Assembly (NCBI RefSeq): GCF_000346485.2
Contig: NZ_KQ976354.1
Coordinates: forward strand, 1,175,031-1,239,030
Direction of reading: 5' to 3'
Origin: Scytonema hofmannii PCC 7110
GTDB lineage: Bacteria; Cyanobacteriota; Cyanobacteriia; Cyanobacteriales; Nostocaceae
DNA length: 64,000 nt
Below, piece after piece: positions 34,801 to 42,826 of this stretch. Each line of letters begins with the position of its first letter. The stretch's first letter is position 1. The notes beneath the pieces are model-generated. The model was not told where the DNA came from and did no database searches. It saw only the letters and a list, made by a program, of their open reading frames with translations. The translations under genes and the position numbers were made by a program.

Positions 34801-36353
34801 TCTCGTAAAGAGAAGGAACCAGTATCAATGGTTATGTTACCCCCATTACCAACTGTCCCCGTATCCACCGAGCTGAAAATCCCACTGGCACGACCGTTTT
34901 TCTGCCCTGCAATATTAACATTACCACTCACTTTTATATTAACATTGCCAGCATCACCTCGTCCTGCGGGTTGGGTATTAGATGCACCACGAGTACTAGT
35001 TTGCAGTTGAGCATTATCAATAAGTGATAAGGAAGCAGCATTGATATCGATATTGCCACCTTTACCTATACCCCCTGCTTCTACCGTGCTGAATATATTA
35101 CTATCTACAAGGGAAACCGCATCAACTGCCCGCACTGTCACATTCCCCGCATTCCCTTGTCCAAAAGTTGAGGCTGCAAGTTGAGCTCTATCTCGTAAAG
35201 AGAAGGAACCAGTATCAATGGTAATGTTACCCCCACTTCCTTTTGCTCCTAAGAAGACATCATTAGCAATACTGCTCCTACCAGCAACTATAATTTCCCC
35301 TGTCGCATTGAGGGCAATATCCCCAGCGACAGTTTCAGGTGTCCCCAAACCTCGCGCAATACCAGCAGAAAAGATACTTCTTCCTGATACCTCTAAATTT
35401 CGGGCATTGATTGCAATATTACCGCCGCCAGCCCCTTCTACATTTATCGCTGCTTGATTGGTAAGCAATACATCTGCACGATTCACATTCTCAGGAAATC
35501 CCAACCTCAAATTATCCCCATCAAAGAGAATATTTACATTTCCAGATGTTGCTAACCCTCCCAACTCAACTCTTCCACCATAAGCTTTTAATTTCCCTCC
35601 ATCCATGCTGACATTACCACCAATGAGTAGCAAACTCTTACCATCTGGTACTCGTAAACCAATTGTGTCAGTACCCGTAGGGTCTTTTCCTGCGGGTGCA
35701 ATTGAATTATTCTGAATAGATGCAGTTGGATTAATCTGATTAAAAAACAACGCTCTTGGATTAATAGTCAGCAACGACGAAGGTGCTTCTGGATTTGTAG
35801 CACTAAAAGTCCCTAAATTGCCAAACTGAATCCCATTCGCCATTGTCGCCACAAATGAACCATTCACATTCAAACTGGCATTTTTCCCAAACACAATTCC
35901 ATTCGGATTCATCAAAAACAAGTTAGCATTACCATCTACTCCCAAAGTTCCCAAAATATTTGAGGCTTGCCCACCTGTAACTCGTGTAAAAATATTTTTT
36001 ACATCAAGAGGATTGGTAAAAAAGACTCTTTGCCCATCGTTGACATTAAACTGCGTAAAACTATGAAAAAGATTGCTACCACGTTGAGCACCGCCATCAA
36101 TTTGGTCTGAGGGTAAGCCGTTAATGAGTGTGTTAGGAGTGACGCGAGAGTTTTCTACACCCAAAGTGTTATCGGGATTAATTTGAGCGCGGGCTGGAGC
36201 AAGTAAGCAAAGGGTAGAAGGCACGAGACAAAAGAAAATCATGCTGTTTGTGACTGCATAGTTTTTTTTGCCACACTGTATGAGTACCAGAAAAGCAAAT
36301 GATAGCCTTTCTTGAAGCCAATGGTGTTTGCCTATCATAAAAAATAGACCCAA
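31854..36353 (-). CDS. TpsA exoprotein 1 (filamentous-haemagglutinin-type, two-partner secretion)
   Basis: The 1499-aa protein has a long signal peptide (to about residue 56, LAPARAQ). The TPS secretion domain follows at about 57-310: TPNTLINGLPSDQIDGGAQR, NLFHSFTQFNV and NANLFLMNPNGIVFGKNASL. A right-handed beta-helix of repeats follows, including six 130-residue repeats (about 375-1165). The C-terminus has SSCIVRSNQ, a GGLPNRPGD motif and ends VLSRECR. C1418 and C1498 are the only cysteines after the signal peptide. Translocation would need a TpsB such as 42827. Role: adhesion, contact or surface structure; unknown in this organism. Alternative start five codons downstream. Confidence 0.93.
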   Translation of the reverse strand: MGLFFMIGKHHWLQERLSFAFLVLIQCGKKNYAVTNSMIFFCLVPSTLCLLAPARAQINPDNTLGVENSRVTPNTLINGLPSDQIDGGAQRGSNLFHSFTQFNVNDGQRVFFTNPLDVKNIFTRVTGGQASNILGTLGVDGNANLFLMNPNGIVFGKNASLNVNGSFVATMANGIQFGNLGTFSATNPEAPSSLLTINPRALFFNQINPTASIQNNSIAPAGKDPTGTDTIGLRVPDGKSLLLIGGNVSMDGGKLKAYGGRVELGGLATSGNVNILFDGDNLRLGFPENVNRADVLLTNQAAINVEGAGGGNIAINARNLEVSGRSIFSAGIARGLGTPETVAGDIALNATGEIIVAGRSSIANDVFLGAKGSGGNITIDTGSFSLRDRAQLAASTFGQGNAGNVTVRAVDAVSLVDSNIFSTVEAGGIGKGGNIDINAASLSLIDNAQLQTSTRGASNTQPAGRGDAGNVNIKVSGNVNIAGQKNGRASGIFSSVDTGTVGNGGNITIDTGSFSLRDEAQLAASTSGQGNAGNVTVRAVDAVSLAGNAGILSRVNAGGVGKGGNIDINAASLSLTDGAQLLTSTRGASNTQPAGRGDAGDVNIKVTGNVNIAGQKNGLASGIRSFVATGTVGNGGNITIDTGSFSLRDRAQLAASTFGQGNAGNVTVWAVDAVSLVYSNIFSTVEAGGIGKGGNIDINAASLSLIDSAQLLTLTRGASNSQPAERGDAGNVNVKVTGNVNIAGQKNGFASGIISSVATGTVGNGGNITIDTGSFSLRDDAQLSASTSGIGNAGNVTVRAVDAVSLVDSNIFSTVEAGGIGKGGNIDINAASLSLDGAQLGTITRRASNTQPAGRGDAGNVNVKVTGNVDIAGQKNGFTSGIRSFVATGTVGNGGNITIDTGSFSLRDGAQLEASTRGQGNAGNVTVRAVDAVSLAGNAGILSTVDARGVGKGGNIDINAASLSLTDGAQLLTITRGVSNTQPAGRGDAGNVNVKVTGNVDIAGQKNGLVSGIGSLVETGTVGNGGNISIDTGSLSLRDSAQLSAATAGQGNAGNVTVRAVDAVSLVDSNIFSTVEAGGIGKGGNIDINAASLSLIDSAQLQTSTRGASNTQPAGRGDAGNVNVKVTGNVDIAGQKNGSVSGIGSFVATGTVGNGGNITIDTGSFSLRDSAQLEASTSGQGNAGDVTVRANIFEALNGGQLITTTSSNGSAGTIAVNATEKVMISGRDPNYNNRQAQLGDRTANVRANSGFFVSSSGSGITGDIEINSPNITLDNQGRLNAESASGNGGNINLNSDLLLLRRGAQITTNAGTEQKGGDGGNININSKFIVAVPQENSDVTANAFQGRGGNINVTAQGIFGIEARPKPSELTNDITASSDLGLSGTINLNSPDNSSLQNSLTQLSQNLVDSNALIASSCIVRSNQKQQNSFTITGTGGLPNRPGDLLVSNYATGSVRNVTYSNQSSSINAGIWKKGDPIIEPQGVYRTTSGQIVLSRECR
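32850..35230 (-). repeat. Six 390-base repeats in the tpsA gene, in two blocks of three
   Basis: Units of 387-393 bases encode about 130 residues each: a TVGNGGNITIDTGSFSLRD start, GQGNAGNVTVRAVDAVSL, then GKGGNIDINAASLSL and GDAGNVNVKVTGNV. Two variants, VDSNIFSTVEAGG (V) and AGNAGILS (A), follow the order V-A-V-V-A-V from the N-terminus. Units 1-3 have GNVNIAG and units 4-6 GNVDIAG. This points to duplication of a three-unit block of about 1.17 kb. Confidence 0.85.
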
Positions 36354-36994
36354 ATAAATTTTATTTAGAAGTCTTTACATAAATACAACTGGCTTTATCT
36401 GGCTTAAGATGAGGAAGACTATGGTCATTCACCGAAAATAAGGAAGGAGGAAGAAGAAAGGACCGAAGTTGGAAAGAATTTTCCGTCTGCTCTTTCTCTC
36501 TTCCTCCTTCCTAAGGTAGAAGCCCCTCAATTTATTGATGGAAAAGTAAGATTTTGTTCTTGCCATTTCAAATCCCCTCAATTTATTGATGGGGATACAA
36601 CTTCGGTCTTCCCTCTTCCTTCTTCCTTCGTTAAACACATTGGCAACAAATGCTGCTGTGCGTCGATCTACTAAAAGCAGAGAGGATACAGGTAACTTTT
36701 AGCTATAGCCAGATCATTTTGATTTTTTCACATTCTTCAAGAAAAAGCAATTTTTAGATTTAGTGCTTGGGCTATCGGCTGCTGTGTCGCTTAATGCTGC
36801 CTTAGAGCGTGTCCTAGCTGCCGGGAGCTACTATCTTGGATTTCGAGGCACATGACTCATTTGGTTTTATAAATAATTCTCTATCGTGACGCTGCCTTTT
36901 GGTTTTCGTCGTTTTGGCTGTGATTCCATACCTAAAAAATACCAATCAATGTCCTTGTTGGTAAATTTAAAGGTATCGATGAGTCCTAAATCAA
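36354..36994. other. Intergenic region with dispersed repeat elements
   Basis: Contains one full (36571-36604) and one partial (36521-36541) copy of the element seen at 18531, about 51 bases apart and in the same orientation, with flanking purine- or pyrimidine-rich strings (36440-36480, 36600-36632). A 69-codon minus frame over these repeats is not a likely gene. The stretch 36640-36994 holds nothing I can name. Confidence 0.6.
36571..36604. repeat. Dispersed element with ATCAATAAATTGAGGGGAT core (inverted copy)
   Basis: Reverse complement of 18531-18565, nearly identical through the AATCCCCTCAATTTATTGAT core and the ACAACTTC end. Confidence 0.75.
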
Positions 36995-37068
36995 TCGGAG
37001 CGGCGGGATTCGAACCCACGACCTCCACTACCCCAAAGTGGCGCGCTACCAAGCTGCGCTACGCCCCG
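36995..37068 (-). tRNA. trnP: tRNA-Pro (UGG)
   Basis: The minus strand reads CGGGGCGTAGCGCAGCTTGG and ends GGTTCGAATCCCGCCGCTCCGA, 74 bases. The acceptor stem CGGGGCG pairs with CGCTCCG (one G-U), the T-loop is TTCGAAT, and the anticodon loop ACTTTGGGGT gives anticodon UGG for proline. CCA is not encoded. It stands alone; the DNA on its 3' side (minus-strand sense) is the tpsA-repeat region. Confidence 0.96.
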
Positions 37069-37120
37069 CAGTCAACCTCTCAATAATAGCAATTAAGATT
37101 GAAACGATCAAGAGGTAAAT

Positions 37121-37315
37121 CTAAAAAATCTTGAGCATCCTAGTTGCTTGCAGCAAACCTGGAACTGCGGAAGCTTCCCACTTACCTTCTACACCACGTC
37201 CTGTGTTGAGACAGAGACGCAGGCTGTAGGCATGAGGCTAACCTTCCACTCCCATCCACAACCACGAAAAAAACTCAGACTCTCCTTTTCCTGCTCCTCG
37301 CAGACATTTGTGCAA
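37121..37315 (-). pseudogene. C-terminal fragment of a DUF1818 gene
   Basis: The minus strand encodes HAYSLRLCLNTGRGVEGKWE then ASAVPGLLQATRMLKIF before a stop at 37121, matching the C-terminus of the intact DUF1818 gene at 39201. Just upstream, WMGVEG is followed by an in-frame TAG where the intact gene has Tyr, and sequence similarity fades near 37315. It is a partial duplicate placed two kilobases from its source. Confidence 0.85.
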
Positions 37316-38557
37316 TTACAGGTATTGACTGAGTTGGTTGTAACTTAAGGTTAGATTGCCATTATCAAATACGAATTGTTCAAAATGAGTGGTATTCATG
37401 GCAATCCCATCTCGCTCAAACATCACTTTATTGTTATTAGCACCCAAACTGATATTAAAGTCGTCTATCTTGTAGCCAAGGCTAAGTGTATCGAAACCTA
37501 CGCCCCCATCTATTTTCGCGTCACCGAAACCTTGAACAAAGTCCTTTCCGTCACCCATATTAATGTTGACGCTACCACCAAAACTGGAGGCTTCCAGTGT
37601 ATCGGCTCCATTACCCATATTAATAATGCCGCCAAAGATGCCGTAAGATTCGCCGCCTTCTGCCTTGGCAATGATAATATCTTGTCCATCTCCAGTGCGA
37701 ATCGTACCTTTGGAGTTGTCAATGGCGATCGCTATGTCCTTAACCTCGGCAAAAGCATTGACAACAGACTGAGCCAAAGCTTGATTTTCTGAGGGGGCAC
37801 TGCTGACAGCAGAACTAGCAGCATATGACAAGGTCGCAGCACTAGAAGTAGCTGTAGCAGAGATCGTATCTGCACCCATACCTGTAGTCATTGTGCCATC
37901 TTTATTATTAATACCTCTGGCAATAATGGTTGCGCTAGCTAAACTTTCAGCAATTGCAAGAGCGAAAGCTGTTAGATGAGGAGAAACAGGAGCTTTGGCA
38001 ACAGCCTCGACGATAGCTGAGGCATCTGCTGTAGCTATAGCAACTGCTGCAACAGAACCTTCGGTATCGCCATAAATACCATCACTACCCATACCGTTGT
38101 TAATTTTACCACCGGAGTTGTCAATACCATCGGCAGTAACCTTAACGTTAATGGAGGCAAAAGCCTTACTAATAACACTAGTGTCAGCAGTCTTAGCAAT
38201 AGCTATGGCTTGAGATACTGTTTCTGCTGTAGCGGAGATGTTAGCTGTTGCGGTACCCTTTACTTGATCGGCTCCTATTCCTGTATTGATAACCCCTTTG
38301 TTGTTAATACCGTTGGCCGCAACATTAGCCCTCGCACTAAATGCGTTAGAGGCAATAACAGCGTTAAAGTCTTGGGCTTCTACACCCGCAAGGACTCCAA
38401 AACCAAAGTCACCATTTATAGAATCAGTACCAATGATTTTATCAGCACCTCCACCTGTATTTACAATGGATGATTTGGGGTTAAAGATCGGCGTCCCCGG
38501 ATCGATGACATTTGATCTCTGATTGAAGTTAACTTTACTTAAGTTCAAGCTTGCCAT
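37316..38557 (-). CDS. Ala-rich RTX-like calcium-binding protein
   Basis: 413 aa from the ATG at 38557 (MASLNLSKVNFNQRSNVIDP); the frame extends to 38617 but that N-terminus looks non-coding. Eight glycine/aspartate motifs of RTX type are spaced along the protein: NTGGGADKIIG, NTGIGADQVKG, NNGMGSDGIYG, TTGMGADTISA, RTGDGQDIII, NMGNGADTLEA, NMGDGKDFVQG and DGGVGFDTLSL. The first five are separated by Ala-rich stretches of 40-80 residues with GINNKG or GIDNS turns; the last three are close together. No signal peptide, as expected for type I secretion. The C-terminal FEQFVFDNGNLTL resembles RTX ends. Confidence 0.8.
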   Translation of the reverse strand: MASLNLSKVNFNQRSNVIDPGTPIFNPKSSIVNTGGGADKIIGTDSINGDFGFGVLAGVEAQDFNAVIASNAFSARANVAANGINNKGVINTGIGADQVKGTATANISATAETVSQAIAIAKTADTSVISKAFASINVKVTADGIDNSGGKINNGMGSDGIYGDTEGSVAAVAIATADASAIVEAVAKAPVSPHLTAFALAIAESLASATIIARGINNKDGTMTTGMGADTISATATSSAATLSYAASSAVSSAPSENQALAQSVVNAFAEVKDIAIAIDNSKGTIRTGDGQDIIIAKAEGGESYGIFGGIINMGNGADTLEASSFGGSVNINMGDGKDFVQGFGDAKIDGGVGFDTLSLGYKIDDFNISLGANNNKVMFERDGIAMNTTHFEQFVFDNGNLTLSYNQLSQYL

Positions 38558-39200
38558 AAATAGTCCATTAATACGACAGTTATGATTGTCCAAAACCTTG
38601 ATTCTTTCGCAGACCACCCTCTTTGATTAAGTTAAGTAGTTAAACAAAATGAATTACACAAAATTAAACTGAAACCTTTGTTCAGTCTGGAACCTAATGT
38701 GTAAATATTTCTGTTGGATTACTTAGCTTTTTATCATTTCGGCTCCGAAAATTTCTCTGCACAGGGCGATCGCACTACCTGATTAAATACATTTGGCTTT
38801 TAACCCTATAGCAGAGATCGTTTGGACTGGCTTTTGTATTAAAGCCTACAATGTTACATAGCTACACCCCGCAATCTGCCTTTTGCTCCCAGTAAAAATT
38901 ACATCCCATCTGTCTGTTACATTACTAGGTAGATACAGACTCCCATTGGGTAGACGGCTGGGATTTTATTTTAGGGCTTATATCTTAGTACAGCCCAATA
39001 TAAGTGAGGTAAGGAATTAGCTGTTTGGATGAACTTTGTCCAGGGTCATCAAAATTTTGATTTTTGACCCTTTTTTACAGTGACGCGTCCTTATAATGAT
39101 AACATACTTAATTTTGTTTAAAGTTGCAGTTTTACAAAAAGTTCATAATAATTTTTACATTGCTTTTCGTAGATATACTAGCCCGGTTCTGTTAGTGAGT
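38558..39200. other. 643-base intergenic region, nothing recognised
   Basis: AT-rich upstream region of the RTX-like gene. One short hairpin-like stretch near 38932-38960, no gene with coding character. Confidence 0.55.
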
Positions 39201-39566
39201 CTAAAAGACCTCGAGCATCCCAGTTGCTTGCAACAAACCAGGAACTGCGGAAGCATCCCATTTACCTTCTACACTGCGTCCCGTGCTGAGAATAAGACGC
39301 AGACTGTAGGCATGAGGATAACCTTCAACTTCCATCCACATGAGATCGCTTTCGGCTTCACAAGCAATCTTTTCCTCATCCATTAATTCAGTCGCAATTT
39401 GCTGCATACTGTCTGCTAGCTGAGCGAGTAACCGACAAAAATCATTCAACTCAGCTTCAGTTAATTCAATCGCCCAGTCATCTGTACCAACTAAGCCTTT
39501 AAATTCGGGTGCGGTTGGATTCCAGCCAATACGCCAACCCAGTCCACTTTTCAGAACGCGTTGCAT
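39201..39566 (-). CDS. DUF1818 family protein
   Basis: The 121-aa protein shows the family pattern: MQRVLKSGLGWRIGWNPTAP, LVGTDDWAIELTEAELNDFC, then WMEVEGYPHAYSLRLIL and GKWDASAVPGLLQA. The family is limited to cyanobacteria and plastids and has no established function known to me. It is the last gene of the rpoZ run on the minus strand. A 3' fragment of the same gene lies at 37121-37315. Confidence 0.88.
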   Translation of the reverse strand: MQRVLKSGLGWRIGWNPTAPEFKGLVGTDDWAIELTEAELNDFCRLLAQLADSMQQIATELMDEEKIACEAESDLMWMEVEGYPHAYSLRLILSTGRSVEGKWDASAVPGLLQATGMLEVF

Positions 39567-39573
39567 CTTTGCT

Positions 39574-39600
39574 AATGGCTAATGGTTAATGGCTAATGCA
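39574..39600. repeat. GGCTAAT heptamer array
   Basis: Three to four GGCTAAT/GGTTAAT units immediately upstream of the DUF1818 start. Confidence 0.75.
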
Positions 39601-39623
39601 ATACTGCAAGGGATAAGGAAATT

Positions 39624-39656
39624 GTAGGTTGGGTTTCGTTCCTCAACCCAACCTAC
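39624..39656. repeat. Palindromic GTAGGTTGGGTT repeat
   Basis: GTAGGTTGGGTT and AACCCAACCTAC form a perfect 12-base stem. Copy of the element at 17987. It lies between the 39681 gene and the DUF1818 gene and could terminate or weaken read-through. Confidence 0.85.
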
Positions 39657-39680
39657 GTGTTTTCGTATTTTTCGGCTTAA

Positions 39681-40244
39681 CTATTTCAGTAGTTGGGCAT
39701 CGCCTGGTTGGGGCGATCGCGAACGGGTTGGTGCTGATTCTCCTGACTGTGATGAATTATCTGGGGCAGCAGTTGGTGTACTTTGGGTATTTGGACTGAA
39801 AATATTTACCAAAGCTTGTACCAAAGTATCCCGTTGACGGCGGCTAAGACGTGCGATCGCAGCCTTATCGCCGTCTATGGGATTTTGCCGCAAAGTGTCA
39901 TTCCCCGGATATGTTCCTTCATACATCACCTCATTAGCTCCCAAGTAGTCTGCCAAAGTCAGCTTCCAATCCAAGCGAAAATTCGCCGCACGTGTCTTAA
40001 CATAAAGGTGATACGCTATGAGGCGGCTAACGAGGGTATTATTTTCCGCTTTTTTTCCAGTCTCTTTACTCGTGTACTGGTTTTCCCGTGGAAAGTCGGG
40101 CAATTGTTGGTAAACTAACCGCCAAGCATCACCAGCGTTAACTCTTTGAGCAGACACTGGTTGCAAACCCAAGCTTAAACTCAGAAGAATGGCACTCACT
40201 AGTGCGATGATCCCAAACCTTTGACGAATCCCAACTGACATCAT
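39681..40244 (-). CDS. Secreted conserved cyanobacterial hypothetical protein
   Basis: The 187-aa protein has a signal peptide (FGIIALVSAILLSLSLGLQ, ending VSAQ). The mature part begins GDAWRLVYQQLPDFPREN and contains YVKTRAANFRLDWKLTLADY and SRRQRDTLVQALVNIF. The last 40 residues are Ser/Pro/Thr-rich and probably disordered. I do not know a function. The gene starts one base after the rpoZ stop codon, so the two are almost certainly in one transcript and translationally linked. Confidence 0.75.
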   Translation of the reverse strand: MMSVGIRQRFGIIALVSAILLSLSLGLQPVSAQRVNAGDAWRLVYQQLPDFPRENQYTSKETGKKAENNTLVSRLIAYHLYVKTRAANFRLDWKLTLADYLGANEVMYEGTYPGNDTLRQNPIDGDKAAIARLSRRQRDTLVQALVNIFSPNTQSTPTAAPDNSSQSGESAPTRSRSPQPGDAQLLK

Positions 40245-40245
40245 G

Positions 40246-40482
40246 TTACACTTCGCCGATAATTTCTGGTTGAGTCAGTTCATCAGACATCTCAATAATT
40301 GCCCGAAGTACTGGTTTCATCATGGCATCATCCGCACTGTCAAAGTCCTCATACCGCCGACGCTTAGCGCGATTTGCCACTTGAACTGTAATGCGGTAGC
40401 GATTTGAGGCTGCACTGATTAGCTCCTCAGCACGGTACATAATCTGAGATTGAGTTGTCTCAAATTTGGAACGCTTTAGCAT
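40246..40482 (-). CDS. rpoZ: RNA polymerase omega subunit
   Basis: 78 aa from the ATG at 40482: [20 protein letters not shown] then [20 protein letters not shown]. The start eight codons upstream adds MTSKKTVI, not usual in the family. Omega stabilises beta' in the polymerase core and helps sigma recruitment. The C-terminal [12 protein letters not shown] is typical of cyanobacteria. It is the first gene of an apparent rpoZ - secreted protein - DUF1818 unit. Confidence 0.93.
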   Translation of the reverse strand: MLKRSKFETTQSQIMYRAEELISAASNRYRITVQVANRAKRRRYEDFDSADDAMMKPVLRAIIEMSDELTQPEIIGEV

Positions 40483-40660
40483 AATTACTGTTTTTTTGGA
40501 AGTCATTGTCTAAGTCTAGCAGTCGCAATTGAAGTTATTAGCGAAACAATGATAGCTGATTTTTTCGCAACCTCCCCCCCCTTGATAGAGGTTGAGACAT
40601 TTTTACCGCTCTATAAATAATTTGTAACATAACGCTAATAAATTTAAGTTAACGCGTCTT

Positions 40661-41083
40661 ATGGCTAACCTTGTTGAAACTGCTATTAAAGCTGGAAATT
40701 TCAGCACATTGGTAAAAGCTGTTGAAGCGGCTGGACTAGTTGATATTCTTTCTAGTCCCGGACCCTTTACAGTATTTGCGCCTACTGATGAGGCATTTGC
40801 CAAGTTACCACAAGGAACTTTGGATTCATTGCTCCAAAATACCCAAAAGCTTAAGAGAATTTTAACTTATCATGTCGCCTCAGGCGACGTAAGGTCTGAC
40901 GACTTGATTCAAATTGACCATGCAGAAACCTTAGAAGGGTCAATTGTGGGAATCCAGTCTGCTGGTGGTAAAGTCACAGTGAATGACGCCAATGTCGTTA
41001 AAACTGACATTCTTACTGAAAATGGAGTGATTCACGTTGTTGATACAGTATTGATTCCTGCATTGGTTGCAAGCGAATTATAA
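40661..41083 (+). CDS. Fasciclin (FAS1) domain protein
   Basis: The 140-aa protein is a single FAS1 domain: [20 protein letters not shown], the H1 motif [15 protein letters not shown], the YHV segment and the H2-like [11 protein letters not shown]. There is no signal peptide, so it is a cytoplasmic or non-classically located version, common in cyanobacteria. FAS1 domains act in adhesion or as small-molecule binding folds; no substrate can be given. It stands alone, divergent from rpoZ, and is followed by a long palindrome. Confidence 0.93.
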   Translation: MANLVETAIKAGNFSTLVKAVEAAGLVDILSSPGPFTVFAPTDEAFAKLPQGTLDSLLQNTQKLKRILTYHVASGDVRSDDLIQIDHAETLEGSIVGIQSAGGKVTVNDANVVKTDILTENGVIHVVDTVLIPALVASEL

Positions 41084-41110
41084 GAAATTCCCAATCTATA
41101 AATTATCCAT

Positions 41111-41173
41111 CTTGTGGGACGGGCATCTTGCCCGTTCTTAGTTTATGGACGGGCAAGATGCCCGTTCCACAAG
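41111..41173. repeat. 63-base palindrome CTTGTGGGACGGGCATC...
   Basis: Two 25-base arms with one mismatch around a 13-base loop. It belongs to the same family as the outer arms of the 21290-21462 array and separates the convergent fasciclin and amylase genes. Confidence 0.88.
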
Positions 41174-41232
41174 AGATTTTTGGCTATTTTTTTATTTGGA
41201 AGTTCCTAAGTAATTCACAATTGAGTTCTTAA

Positions 41233-42696
41233 TTACGAATTACCAAGAATGCAACCGGAACGTGCTGGAAGATTTAAGATAAGCTGCTTGGTTTCGCTTT
41301 CTACATTCCACTCAAACTCACCAGTACCATAAACAAGCTTGTTTGGTTGAGTGCTTAAACTGCTGGTATCTACATCGCCTTTTGTTGGCGCAGTACCCGC
41401 ATTAACCGCAACAATCAATTCCTCAGTTCCTAAAATCCGCGCAAAGATGTAAAGTTCTCCTCGAGCATAAAGAACTCTGTATTCACCAGTACGCAAGCTG
41501 GGATAAGAGTGACGTAGTGCTATCAGTTCCCGATGCGTTTGGAGAATTTCTCTGTCCCAATTTGCTTCTAAAGGAAAACCACGGCGAGAGTCTGGATCTA
41601 TAGCCCCTGGTAAACCAACTTCGTCACCGTAGTAAATACTGGGCGCACCAGGAAAGGTGAGTAAGAGTAAAGTTGCTAATTCAATGCTTGGTTTATCTCC
41701 TCCCGCAATGGTTAGCAATCGTGCTGTATCGTGACTGGCTAGTAAATTCAATTGAGTGAGTTCAATTTCCCAAGGGTAAAGTTGCAGGAGGTGCTGCATT
41801 TTTTCAGCATACTCTTTGGCAAACAAAGGTGGATGGGGATCGTAAGAACGCCCTTGCACTTGTTCCAACACTACGCGATCGCCTGCCGTAAATGCAATTG
41901 TTGGCCCTGCAAACAAATAATTCATCACTCCATCAAATTGAGTCCCATCCAACCATTCACGGGCATCATGCCAGACTTCACCGACAATATAAGCATCGGG
42001 ATTAATTGTTTTGACGCGATCGCGGAATTCTTGCCAAAAGCCAGGAGTTTTTACCTCAAATGGCACATCTAACCGCCAGCCATCCATACCAAATTTTATC
42101 CAATATTCGGCAATTTCCATAATATATTCCCGCACTTCTGGGTTATCATGGTTAAATACTGGCAATGCTCGGTTATCAGCCCAACCCTCATAGTTAGCAG
42201 GATATTCGCCATTGTAGGGAGACACGGGCCAATCATGTATTTTGAACCAATCAACCCAAGGGGAATGAGGGCCATTTTCCAAAACATCGTGGAAAAAGAA
42301 AAATCCCCGACTGGAGTGATTGAACACCCCATCCAACACAACTTTAATATTGCGCTGATGGGCGGCGTCTAACAATTCCTTAAACGCAGGATTACCTCCC
42401 AACATGGGATCTACCTGATAATAATCGTGAGTGTGGTAGCGGTGATTGCTTGCAGATTGAAAGATAGGGGTAAAGTAAATGGCATTAATTCCCAGATCTT
42501 GTAAGTAGTCTAACTGTTCCATCACGCCCCATAAATCTCCTCCCTTGTAACCTTGGAGTGTTGGCATAGCTTCCCAATCTTCCCAACTAGCACTCCGTAA
42601 CAATCGTTTGCGGAGTTGTTTGCTTTTTGCAAAGCGATCTGGAAAGATTTGGTAGAAAACAGCGTGTTTAACCCAATCTGGTGTTTGAATCTGCAT
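41233..42696 (-). CDS. GH13 alpha-amylase family enzyme (maltogenic/neopullulanase type)
   Basis: About 487 aa from the ATG at 42696 (MQIQTPDWVKHAVFYQIFPD); a start 57 bases upstream is possible. The four GH13 regions are present: VVLDGVFNH, GWRLDVPFE with the nucleophile Asp, VGEVWH with the acid Glu, and LLASHDTAR with the third Asp. The (beta/alpha)8 barrel is followed by a small C-terminal beta domain. The N-terminal starch-binding domain of neopullulanases is missing. The enzyme probably hydrolyses alpha-1,4 glucans in the cytoplasm. Its upstream region is filled by GTCACTG heptamers and the tpsB 3' end. Confidence 0.92.
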   Translation of the reverse strand: MQIQTPDWVKHAVFYQIFPDRFAKSKQLRKRLLRSASWEDWEAMPTLQGYKGGDLWGVMEQLDYLQDLGINAIYFTPIFQSASNHRYHTHDYYQVDPMLGGNPAFKELLDAAHQRNIKVVLDGVFNHSSRGFFFFHDVLENGPHSPWVDWFKIHDWPVSPYNGEYPANYEGWADNRALPVFNHDNPEVREYIMEIAEYWIKFGMDGWRLDVPFEVKTPGFWQEFRDRVKTINPDAYIVGEVWHDAREWLDGTQFDGVMNYLFAGPTIAFTAGDRVVLEQVQGRSYDPHPPLFAKEYAEKMQHLLQLYPWEIELTQLNLLASHDTARLLTIAGGDKPSIELATLLLLTFPGAPSIYYGDEVGLPGAIDPDSRRGFPLEANWDREILQTHRELIALRHSYPSLRTGEYRVLYARGELYIFARILGTEELIVAVNAGTAPTKGDVDTSSLSTQPNKLVYGTGEFEWNVESETKQLILNLPARSGCILGNS

Positions 42697-42773
42697 AGTT
42701 ACTCTGTATTCCTTCAACGCAATCGTTACAGATCCCCGGTACTTGTGACTCACACTTTTGATAGAAAATGTTA

Positions 42774-42822
42774 GTGGTCACTGGTCACTGGTCACTGGTC
42801 ACTGGTCACTGGTCACTGGTTA
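42774..42822. repeat. GTCACTG heptamer array, longest in the window
   Basis: About seven consecutive units between the tpsB stop codon and the amylase start. Confidence 0.92.
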
Positions 42823-42826
42823 GTAA

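Noticed and set aside
32875-35457. Seven regularly spaced 60-79-codon plus-strand reading frames inside the first tpsA gene
   Set aside because: They are antisense shadows of the 390-base repeat units; the spacing simply reflects the repeat period.
36521-36604. Two copies of a palindromic-looking core 51 bases apart considered as a mini CRISPR
   Set aside because: Only one copy is complete, the same element is found alone at 18531, and no cas genes are present.
42774-42822. GTCACTG array considered as a set of transcription-factor sites
   Set aside because: The heptamer occurs at many unrelated gene ends and inside coding 3' ends, so it is better explained as a tandem repeat.
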